DNA from: Enteractinococcus sp.
GTDB lineage: Bacteria > Actinomycetota > Actinomycetes > Actinomycetales > Micrococcaceae
Length of the DNA: 8,376 nt
Direction of reading: 5' to 3'
NCBI GenBank assembly: GCA_029267455.1
Contig: JAJUIX010000047.1
Span: 1-8,376, forward strand
This document shows, piece by piece, positions 1 to 7,500 of the stretch. The number at the start of each line of letters is the position of its first letter. Within the stretch, counting starts at the first letter, position 1. The notes below the pieces were generated by a model, which saw nothing but the letters and a program-made list of their open reading frames with translations, ran no database searches and was not told the DNA's origin. The position numbers and the translations under genes were made by a program.

Positions 1-27
1 AACGACTGGAAAGGCTTGGGGACGACG

Positions 28-54
28 AAGGCCCCCGAGAATCTCGGGGGCCTT
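28..54. terminator. Perfect 12-bp hairpin, likely Rho-independent (bidirectional) terminator
   Basis: The arms at 28-39 (AAGGCCCCCGAG) and 43-54 (CTCGGGGGCCTT) are fully complementary around a 3-nt AAT loop. The hairpin lies 11 nt past the 3' end of the tRNA in the direction of its transcription, so it is best read as the tRNA terminator. The U-tract on either strand is poor (only the TT at the stem end), which is common for GC-rich actinobacterial terminators. Because the stem is symmetrical it could also end a convergent plus-strand gene lying left of the window. Positions 1-27 are too short to show such a gene. Confidence 0.8.
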
Positions 55-65
55 GTGCTACTGAG

Positions 66-139
66 TTGCGGGGGCAGGATTTGAACCTGCGGCCTTCGGG
101 TTATGAGCCCGACGAGCTACCGAACTGCTCCACCCCGCG
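66..139 (-). tRNA. Initiator tRNA-fMet (anticodon CAU)
   Basis: Read on the minus strand, this 74-nt gene folds as a full cloverleaf. The acceptor stem is CGCGGGG/CCCCGCA (133-139 with 67-73), with A as discriminator at 66. The anticodon loop CTCATAA (101-107) is held by a TCGGG/CCCGA stem, and the T arm is GCAGG-TTCAAAT-CCTGC. Two hallmarks mark it as the initiator rather than elongator Met tRNA or tRNA-Ile2: the unpaired C1-A72 at the acceptor end, and three consecutive G-C pairs in the anticodon stem. CCA is not encoded, since CTCAG follows the discriminator. The gene stands alone, with a promoter just upstream and a strong hairpin just downstream. It is in the same orientation as the UPF0182 gene that ends 75 bp upstream. 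Confidence 0.97.
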
Positions 140-151
140 GCGTCTTTCTCT

Positions 152-180
152 ACTGTACACACCGCGAAAATGGAATGCAA
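152..180 (-). promoter_or_regulatory. Probable promoter of the initiator tRNA gene
   Basis: On the minus strand a TTGCAT (-35, positions 175-180) is followed after exactly 17 nt by TACAGT (-10, positions 152-157). The likely start lies around 143-146, a few nucleotides before the mature tRNA 5' end at 139. Spacing and position fit a housekeeping sigma promoter, although the -35 keeps only the TTG of the TTGACA consensus. This gives the tRNA transcription independent of the upstream membrane-protein unit. Confidence 0.6.
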
Positions 181-184
181 ATCG

Positions 185-198
185 GACGATAGCTCGTC
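185..198 (-). terminator. Weak hairpin after the UPF0182 stop codon
   Basis: GACGA and TCGTC form a 5-bp stem around a 4-nt loop, starting 15 nt past the TAG stop of the UPF0182 gene. No real U-tract follows (CCGATTTG on the minus strand), so this is at best a weak terminator or 3'-end stabiliser. Readthrough into the tRNA and termination at the 28-54 hairpin is equally possible. Confidence 0.2.
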
Positions 199-213
199 AG
201 TTACCCATACGAC

Positions 214-3200
214 CTAGTCACCCTCCCCACCAGTATCGTTGTTAGCAGTGTCACCGTTCTGGGCAGCGGGCTCGTCACCCTCAGGAGTCCCGCCTTCTTC
301 AAGGGTGATGGCACGATCCAGTGCCTCCTGCAGGTCTGCCTGTGCCTCACCATAAGCAGCCCAGTCGCCGTCTGCCAGTGCACTCTCGGAACGCGCCATG
401 GCGTCACGGGCATCCTCGAGTGCTTCGGTCAGTTGCTCAGCAGGGCTTCCCGCCATCGGTGGTTCAGCCTGATCGCCGCCTTCAGGTGCGTCTCCCTCGT
501 CAGGGGTGCCTTCGGTCTGTTGTTCTTCAGGTGTCTCAGCACCAGAATCACCTTCGAAGACTTGATCAAGCGCTTCAGCAAAGGTGTCAGCAAAGCCGAC
601 CTCGTCACCAAAGGCCACCAGCACCTTCCGGAGAACCGGGTACGATGTTTCACCCGTCGAGCGAACATATACCGGCTGAACGTACAGGATGCCGTTCGCC
701 ACCGGCAATGTAATCATATTGCCGTTGATGACGTCGGAGGCCCCTTGGCGCAACAGGTTCAGCTCACGTGACACGGTGTCGTCAGAGTTGAAGTTGTTCT
801 GGGCCTGTCCGGGTCCGGGGGTGGTCGTTTGACGGGGCAGTTCCAGCATTTGCAGGTGCCCGTAGCTCTCGGCTTTCACACCGTCTTCTCCCGTCCCCGC
901 ATCGCCGTTGGCACCAAGGAAGCCGTACAGCACGTTACGTTGTGCGGCACCTTCACGCTCCTGCGGAATATACGGGGTGGTCAGCTGGAAGGCTGGCTCG
1001 TCTTGTCCAGGCATCTGCATGGTCATGTAATACGGTGGGATTTTCACACCGGCCTCAGACCCTGCAGTTGGATCATCTGGGACGGACCAGGCGTCGTTGG
1101 CTTCGTAGAAGTCTGCTGGATCATCGACGTGGTACCGAGCCAACTGTTCGCGTTGAACCTTGAACATATCTTGTGGGTACCGAACGTGGTCGAGTAGTTC
1201 CGCAGACATTTCGGAGTACGGTACCACGGTGTTGTCGTAGACCTTCATCCAGGCCTGAAGCAGTGGATCTTCTGGTTCCCAGGCGTAGAGGGTCACACTG
1301 CCGTCATAGGCATCCACGGTGGCTTTGACCGAGTTGCGGATGTAGTTGATCTGACCGCTAAGTACCAAATTCGGGTCGACATTGAGCGCATCGGTTGTGG
1401 CTGATTCAAGTTGCGACTGATCCGAGTATGGGAACGCATCCGAGGTGGTGTACCCGTCAACGATCCACTGGATCCTGCCATCTACAATTGCAGGATATGT
1501 ATTGGTATCGACCTCGAGATACGGCGCAACCTTTTCGACGCGCTCTACCGGATCACGATCGAAGAGGATCTGCGATTGGGAGTTCACATCTTGTGACAGG
1601 AACAGATCGGTCGAACCGAACTTGATGGCGTATGCCAGGCGGTTGAAGAGATTACCAACTGACGGGCCGCCATCACCGGTAAACGTGTACGTCGTGTCCT
1701 GGTCGGAACCAGTTTCTTGTGGACGGTCACGTTCACGATCGGGCTCGCCCTCTTCTTTACCAACCACGGAATACTCGGGCGAGTTGCGTCCGAAGTAAAT
1801 ACGTGGCTCATATTCGTCTTCGGAAGCCAGAGGACCCGACGTTGGGATCCCCGACAGCAGGAATTGTGGACGACCCCCACCACCGACTTCCGAAGCGTCG
1901 GCGGCCACGATGCCATAACCGTGGGTGTAAATGACGTGCTGGTTAACCCAGGAGTCGTCGCCGGGTGGATTAATTTCACGCGCAGCAAGGACGGTGTCTC
2001 GGACTTCACCCTCGATTTCATACCGATCAACATGCAATGTCGACGGGAATGAGTAGTATGGGCGGAACTGCTGGAGCTGTCCGAAAGTTTCACTCAGCAG
2101 GTTGGGGTCCATCAGACGGACGTTGGCCGTGGTAGCGGATTCGCCTTCCAGCGCCCCGGCTTCGGTTTCAGTTTCCCCAGCGTATGGCGTGTACTCCACA
2201 TCAGCCACGTCATAGCCTTCACGGGTGTACTGAATATTGCGCTCAATATATGGCGCTTCCATGGTCTGTTCGGTCGGTGATACCCGGTATTCCTGAATCA
2301 GGAACGGGTAAATTGAACCCGCGATCAACGCGGCCACCAGGAACCCTGCCACACCAATGATCGACAAGCGCCAGCGGCCGTTGATCATAGTGGCAATAAA
2401 CAGCCCGATAACCAGCAGTGCAGCAATCGACAGGATAGTCGACGTCGGAATGACGGCGTTGACATCCGTATACATCGCACCGGCCCAATTACCGGACTGG
2501 TCCTGCAGGGTCTGATACCGCTTGAGCCAGTACCGTCCACCCTGCAGCAGCATGTACAGTGAGGCGAAAATCAGAATGTGAAAGCGTGCTGGACGCTCGA
2601 CAGTAATTCCCGTGCCGTCTTCAATGCGGATACCACCGTAGAGGTAGTGCACGATAATGCCGGCGATGCCGGCAACGAGCACGACCGAGGTCAGAAACGA
2701 CAGCACCGTCGACAGCATCGGCAAGGTGGCCATATAGAAGGTCAGGTCCAGACCGAATTCGGGGTCTTCCATGCCGTATGGCACCTGGTTGAAGAACAGC
2801 AGGACTTGCTCCCAACCGTTCATCGCGGCGGTACCTGCAAAGAAACCAATCAGGATCGGCGCACCGACAAATACCAGACGACGGATCGGATCAAGCTGTC
2901 TTTGATACTGTTCGACGTTGCGGCGCAGTTGACCAGCCAGATTCTTGGGGCGATGCTTATAGGCCAAGTGCAAAGCAAGCCAAGTCACCACAGCCATGAG
3001 CACCCCGGCAACAACAAACAGTATTGCCTTCGTGACGTTTTCGATCCAGAAAACCTGTTGGTAGCCCAGCTGGTTGAACCACAGCACCTCGGTGTACACC
3101 ATGGTGAACAGCACGAACAGCGCCACCAATACACCGAGAATAATCAGTGTCAGTAACAGTGCTCCTGGACGACGGGATCCGGCTCCTTCGCCGCCTGATC

Positions 3201-3327
3201 TGTCGTCATTACCTCCGCTGCCTGACGAAAATCCGTAGCCGCGGGATGACCCGCCGGAATCGTCAGAGCCACCGGGGGGATCATCCGGGCGGCCAAAAAT
3301 GCCACCGAATCCTTGTCCGAAACTCAC
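214..3327 (-). CDS. UPF0182 (COG1615) family seven-helix membrane protein
   Basis: This 1037-aa integral membrane protein has no established molecular function. It resembles the actinobacterial UPF0182 family (M. tuberculosis Rv3193c and Rv0064). Residues 1-54 are a Gly/Ser/Asp-rich, probably disordered leader. Hydrophobic segments lie near 56-78, 100-122, 150-170, 203-230, 248-266, 294-316 and 320-344. Family-like motifs follow: DPEFGLDLTFY (188-198), SPTEQTMEAPYI (350-361) with RNIQYTR (363-369), and YTHGYG (467-472). Residues about 345-925 form a large soluble domain, predicted outside if the N-terminus is cytoplasmic. Residues 926-960 are Glu/Pro/Gly-rich, 962-1011 look helical, and the tail is acidic. 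There is no cysteine. The start is GTG, supported by AGGGA six nt upstream. It lies 73 bp downstream of the PDZ-Lon protease gene on the same strand, probably as one unit. Family assignment is firm; function is unknown. Confidence 0.95.
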   Translation of the reverse strand: MSFGQGFGGIFGRPDDPPGGSDDSGGSSRGYGFSSGSGGNDDRSGGEGAGSRRPGALLLTLIILGVLVALFVLFTMVYTEVLWFNQLGYQQVFWIENVTKAILFVVAGVLMAVVTWLALHLAYKHRPKNLAGQLRRNVEQYQRQLDPIRRLVFVGAPILIGFFAGTAAMNGWEQVLLFFNQVPYGMEDPEFGLDLTFYMATLPMLSTVLSFLTSVVLVAGIAGIIVHYLYGGIRIEDGTGITVERPARFHILIFASLYMLLQGGRYWLKRYQTLQDQSGNWAGAMYTDVNAVIPTSTILSIAALLVIGLFIATMINGRWRLSIIGVAGFLVAALIAGSIYPFLIQEYRVSPTEQTMEAPYIERNIQYTREGYDVADVEYTPYAGETETEAGALEGESATTANVRLMDPNLLSETFGQLQQFRPYYSFPSTLHVDRYEIEGEVRDTVLAAREINPPGDDSWVNQHVIYTHGYGIVAADASEVGGGGRPQFLLSGIPTSGPLASEDEYEPRIYFGRNSPEYSVVGKEEGEPDRERDRPQETGSDQDTTYTFTGDGGPSVGNLFNRLAYAIKFGSTDLFLSQDVNSQSQILFDRDPVERVEKVAPYLEVDTNTYPAIVDGRIQWIVDGYTTSDAFPYSDQSQLESATTDALNVDPNLVLSGQINYIRNSVKATVDAYDGSVTLYAWEPEDPLLQAWMKVYDNTVVPYSEMSAELLDHVRYPQDMFKVQREQLARYHVDDPADFYEANDAWSVPDDPTAGSEAGVKIPPYYMTMQMPGQDEPAFQLTTPYIPQEREGAAQRNVLYGFLGANGDAGTGEDGVKAESYGHLQMLELPRQTTTPGPGQAQNNFNSDDTVSRELNLLRQGASDVINGNMITLPVANGILYVQPVYVRSTGETSYPVLRKVLVAFGDEVGFADTFAEALDQVFEGDSGAETPEEQQTEGTPDEGDAPEGGDQAEPPMAGSPAEQLTEALEDARDAMARSESALADGDWAAYGEAQADLQEALDRAITLEEGGTPEGDEPAAQNGDTANNDTGGEGD

Positions 3328-3333
3328 GGTAGT

Positions 3334-3338
3334 TCCCT
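3334..3338 (-). promoter_or_regulatory. Ribosome binding site of the UPF0182 gene (GTG start)
   Basis: AGGGA on the minus strand lies 6 nt before the GTG at 3325-3327 and supports that non-ATG start. The first upstream element in the transcript is a perfect 5-bp hairpin with a 3-nt loop (CGGGC-TAT-GCCCG, 3344-3356), ending 5 nt before this site. Confidence 0.6.
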
Positions 3339-3400
3339 ATCTGCGGGCATAGCCCGACTCGTTTGCTTTCAACTGGGTAAAATTCTAGCTAACGCCCAGC

Positions 3401-4453
3401 TTACGAACAGGTGGCGTAATTCGCTTCACCTGTCGGCGCATCCAGAATTTCTAATGCTGTGTCCAGTGTATCCACACTGTAAACGGTCATGTTAGCTGGG
3501 ACATGCGTTATTTCTTGACAATTTAATTCAGGTGCCAAAAAGATGGTGGCCCCTTCGTCCGCGGCTGCCATGACCTTTTGCTGAATTCCCCCGATCGGAC
3601 CCACGGTGCCGTCCGGGTCGATCGTTCCCGTTCCAGCGATATGCCGTCCCTCGGTGACAGATTCCTCGGTCATCCGATCAATGACTGCCAGCGCGAATAT
3701 CAGACCGGCCGAAGGACCGCCGACGTCTTCAAGGTGAATTTCAACGTCCAAGGGAAATTCGAATTCCGAGTCCAAGTACACACCGATCTGATAAGTACCC
3801 TCCTCCCCCTGGGTCACCGGGATCGTAAAGGTTTGCTCATCGCCATCTCGCCGAATCCGCATTTCCACAGGCTCACCGTTGGCCTCCTGGATGGTATTGA
3901 CCAGTTGAGCATGCCCGGTAATATCCGTGCCATTGACGCTCAAAATTTCGTCGTCGGGTTCTAAAATGTCGGCCGCCGGTGAACCCTCGGTGAAGTCCAA
4001 GGCGAACAAGCGTTGTTGGTATTCGATGTCTAGATGTTCCAATGCGGCCGCTACCGCCCAGGATTGAGAATCGGCCATGGCTTGGGCGTTTTGACTTCGG
4101 ACTTCTTCGCGCGTGGTTTCTGGCGGGTAGAGCAATTCTGCTGGGGTAATCGCCGGATACGGCTGAACCGCGTGGTAGAGCACATCGAGAATGAAAGACG
4201 AAGACGTCGGCGGACCCGAAACTGAAATGGTCGTAAGGTCGAGCCGGCCATCAGTCGGATACGTTGGTGCGCCCTCAATTTCCACCATGTCAAAGGAGGC
4301 GCCTTCGACCTCCACCTCTTCTAGGGTGTCAAAGGTTGGCCCGGGTTTCTGAATGGTGTAAGGCGTGGGAATAAAGAGCGCGATGAAGACCACGACCATC
4401 AAGTACGCTCCCGCGCGTCTGGCCCGTGGCCGCAGTTTCGTTTGAACGTCCAT
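3401..4453 (-). CDS. Membrane-anchored PDZ-Lon (S16) serine protease, YlbL/Rv3194c-like
   Basis: This 350-aa protein is predicted to be tethered to the membrane with its catalytic part outside. A basic N-terminus (residues 5-13) is followed by one hydrophobic anchor at about 14-29. The PDZ domain covers roughly 147-213, including GSPAADIL (157-164) and DDEILSVNG (167-175), and would bind substrate tails. The Lon-type proteolytic domain follows. GGPSAGL carries the likely nucleophile Ser248, and GGIQQK carries the general base Lys293. The 45-residue spacing is close to the Ser-Lys spacing of Lon; there is no ATPase domain. The only two cysteines, Cys312 and Cys349, lie in the C-terminal part and could form a disulfide outside the cell. 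The ATG start gives a clean signal anchor, but the RBS is weak (GAAAG about 7 nt upstream). It heads the minus-strand unit with UPF0182 and is divergent from the RND gene. Catalytic assignment is strong; the substrate is unknown. Confidence 0.93.
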   Translation of the reverse strand: MDVQTKLRPRARRAGAYLMVVVFIALFIPTPYTIQKPGPTFDTLEEVEVEGASFDMVEIEGAPTYPTDGRLDLTTISVSGPPTSSSFILDVLYHAVQPYPAITPAELLYPPETTREEVRSQNAQAMADSQSWAVAAALEHLDIEYQQRLFALDFTEGSPAADILEPDDEILSVNGTDITGHAQLVNTIQEANGEPVEMRIRRDGDEQTFTIPVTQGEEGTYQIGVYLDSEFEFPLDVEIHLEDVGGPSAGLIFALAVIDRMTEESVTEGRHIAGTGTIDPDGTVGPIGGIQQKVMAAADEGATIFLAPELNCQEITHVPANMTVYSVDTLDTALEILDAPTGEANYATCS

Positions 4454-4488
4454 ATATCGCTTTCGTTGCCGGCTGCCGATTGAGCTTT

Positions 4489-4503
4489 CCTAGCCTATCT
4501 AGG
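4489..4503. repeat. Inverted repeat CCTAG-N5-CTAGG, possible operator
   Basis: CCTAG (4489-4493) and CTAGG (4499-4503) are perfect inverted copies around CCTAT. They sit mid-way in the divergent intergenic region and overlap the candidate -10 boxes of both directions. That is where a repressor site would act, but 5-bp arms are short and could be chance. No regulator gene is present in the window. Confidence 0.35.
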
Positions 4504-4539
4504 GTAAGTTGAAACCAGAATTTTTCACTTCCCTCGCAA

Positions 4540-4544
4540 AAGGA
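4540..4544 (+). promoter_or_regulatory. Ribosome binding site of the RND gene (GTG start)
   Basis: AAGGA is followed after 5 nt (CCATA) by the GTG at 4550-4552. This supports GTG rather than the in-frame ATG at codon 9 (4574), which would remove the start of the N-terminal amphipathic stretch conserved in RND permeases. Confidence 0.7.
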
Positions 4545-4549
4545 CCATA

Positions 4550-7500
4550 GTGGACTGGCTTGTCAAACTCAGTATGAAGAATCGTGCCTTCATTGCGTTA
4601 GTCACGATTGTCATCATGGTACTGGGGCTCATTTCCCTTAACATGCTACGGCGTGAGCTGATCCCGCCCGTCGAATTACCCACGGTTGCGGTCACGGCGA
4701 CCAACCCCGGTGCCTCTTCGGAACAGATGGCCCAACAGGTCGCCGAGCCCATTGAACGTCAGCTCACCGCCGTCGATAACGTCACCTCCACTTCCTCGTC
4801 GTCGTCTTCGAACTTCTCGATGATCACACTGGAGATGGAATACGGTTCGGATATTTTCCGGGCCGCCTCTCAGACCGATACGATCCTGAACACACTTGAA
4901 GAGCAACTGCCCGACGGGACCACAACCCGCACCCTGACCGGTGGTTCGGCCAGCATCCCGGCCATGGCCGTCACCATGTCGTCAGAATTGTCATCCGGTG
5001 AGCTGTACGAACGTTTTGAACAAGCTGCCCGTTCGGACTTAGAAAACATTCCGGGCATCGCGCGAGTGCAGCTCTTCGGTGTTCAGGAAGAAATCGTGCG
5101 GTTAGACCCCGACGACGACGCATTAGAAACTGAGGGGCTTGACCGGTCCGATGTGGTCGACGCGCTCGAAGACGCAGGAGCTGTTTTGCCGGGCGGTCAT
5201 GTCACCGACGGCCCCCTCACCCTCGACATCTCCATCGGCAAAGCCTTCGAGGACATCGATGATCTTGCTGAAACCCTGATCTCAGTTGAAGACGGTCCTC
5301 CGGTACAACTCTCCGAGGTGGCCGACGTCGAACGTACCGAAGCCGATGCTGAAACGATCTCGCGGACCAACGGGAACGACGCGATTACCGTGCTGATTCT
5401 GCCGTCACACGGTGCGAATTTCATTGAGCTGTCTGAACAAGCCACTTCGGTGATGAATGAGGCCGAGCAGCAAATGGGCTCCGGTACCGAGTTCACCGTC
5501 GTGTTTGACCAGGCTGAATTTATTGAAGACTCGATCGCTGGCCTGGCCACCGAAGGCTTCTGGGGTCTCGTGCTCGCGGTGTTGGTAATCTTCGTCTTCC
5601 TGTTAGCCATCCGGCCCACGATCATTACCGGCATCACCATTCCTCTGTCGGTGCTGTTTGCGTTTGTGGGCATGTTGGCTACTGGCACCACGGTGAACAT
5701 GATGTCGTTGGCCGGGCTGATGATCACCATTGGACGAATGGTTGATGACTCAATTGTGGTCATCGAAAACATTATGCGCCACTTGCGACAGGCTCCCGCA
5801 GGAGAATCCAAAGCCCGAACGATCACGCGGGCCACGGCCGAGGTTTCCTCGGCGGTTATTTCGTCAACCCTGGTGACGGTCTTAGTCTTCGTGCCCATAT
5901 TATTGGTTGAAGGCGTGGCGGGGGAACTCTTCCGGCCCTTCGCGTTGACGGTGGTGTTGGCCATGATCGGTTCGACGCTGGTCGCGCTGACAATTGTGCC
6001 CGTTTTGGCCTACTGGTTTATGCGGTATCAACGCATCCGTGGAGATCGGCCCGTGCCAATGGGTGATACCGACATCCGCGTGACAACCAACTGGCTGGCA
6101 CGTATTTATCGCCCTATCATTACCTGGGCTATCAAGTCGCGAGCTACCCGGTGGACGACGGCGGTGGCCGCCCTGGCCGTATTTGTGGGATCGCTGGCGC
6201 TGGTTCCAGCGCTTAAAGTGAATCTGCTGGGTGACACCGGGATGAATATGCACATGGTTACCTATACTGCCCCGGAGGGTTCGTCTCTGCAGCGGACTTC
6301 TGATCTTACCCGCGACATTGAAGAAGAACTCGCCGAGGTTGAGCACGTCGAAACCGTGCAGACAGACATTGGCGGCCAAGAGATGATGGGACTGGGGCCC
6401 AATGAGGCCTCGTTGACACTCATTACCAATGCGCAAGCCGATCAAACCGAGGCCGCAGCTAGTATTCAAGCCACCCTGGAAGACTATTTCGACAACCATC
6501 CCGACGCTGGTGAGTTTCAGATGGAAGCCGGTGGGGCGCTGATGGGTTCCGACACTGTGGACGTGCAGTTGGATGCCCTCAGTGAGGATGACGTGGCCGA
6601 AGCTACCGAGACTCTGATGGCCGATTTCGAACAACTCGAAGAAGTGGCACGCGTGGAATCTGACTACACAGCTGCCCAACCCGCACTCGAGATTGAGCCA
6701 TTAGAAGACGAAATCGCCCAGTACGGGATGACTGTGCCGGAAGCCATGGCCATGATCGCTTCGCACACCACCGACTTCCCAGTGGCCGAAGTGACCATTG
6801 ACGATAGCGAACTCAACGTTCATATGGAGCCGGCCACCGCGGTAGAAACCGTCGAGGATATTGAAAACTTGGATCTGTTCGGCATCCCGCTGACTGAGAT
6901 CGCTGAGGTGAAGCGGGTCAATATTTCCCCCACGATTACCACCCTTGATGCCATCCGGACGGTGACGATTTCCGTCACGCCGCAATCCACCGATAATGTC
7001 GGTGCGACGACGGAGGCCCTGATGCAAACCATAGAGCAGGCTGAACTACCCGAAGGGGTGCAGACTGAAATGGCAGGTGTCGCCGAGGAAATTGACACCA
7101 CTTTCGAACAACTTGCACTGGCCATGGCCGCAGCGATTCTGCTGATTTATATAGTGTTAGTGTGGCTGTTAAAGTCTCTGATCCAGCCGCTAATCCTCTT
7201 GGTAGCTATACCTTTCGGAGCAACCGGCATGATCCTGGCGCTATTGATCACCGACACCCCGCTGGGGGCCACCACACTGGTAGGTATGTTGATGCTGATC
7301 GGTATCGTGGTCACCAACTCGATCGTCCTGATGGATCTGATCAACCAGTATCGACGACGCGATGCGACTTTGGACCAGGCCATTATTGCCGGGGCGCAAA
7401 ACCGTGTTCGTCCGATTATTATGACGGCAGCAGCAACCATCGGGGCAATGATCCCACCGGCACTCGGCTTGGCGGGGCAGTCGAGCTTCGTATCGGCACC

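Larger units (their letters stand above)
4454..4549. promoter_or_regulatory. Divergent promoter region between the PDZ-Lon and RND genes
   Basis: These 96 bp must hold the start signals for both divergent units unless either gene is read from elsewhere. Minus-strand candidates for the protease unit are TAGGCT (4492-4497), with only a poor -35, or GTGAAA-16-TACCCT further from the gene. A plus-strand candidate for the RND gene is TTGAGC (4480-4485) followed after 19 nt by TAAGTT (4505-4510). None matches consensus well, so the exact boxes are uncertain. The position as a shared control region is secure from gene orientation. Confidence 0.5.

Noticed and set aside
66..139. tRNA gene as an integration (att) site for a mobile element
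   Set aside because: I saw no direct repeat of the tRNA 3' end elsewhere in the window, and no integrase or phage-like gene.
2578..3156. 192-aa plus-strand open frame antisense to UPF0182, rich in His/Gln
   Set aside because: It lies wholly inside a well-supported membrane-protein gene. Its composition is what the reverse strand of hydrophobic codons gives, and I see no family motif.
5197..6679. Two overlapping minus-strand open frames (255 and 259 aa) antisense to the RND gene
   Set aside because: They are shadows of the acidic and hydrophobic codon pattern of the pump. Neither shows recognisable domains, and they overlap each other in different frames.
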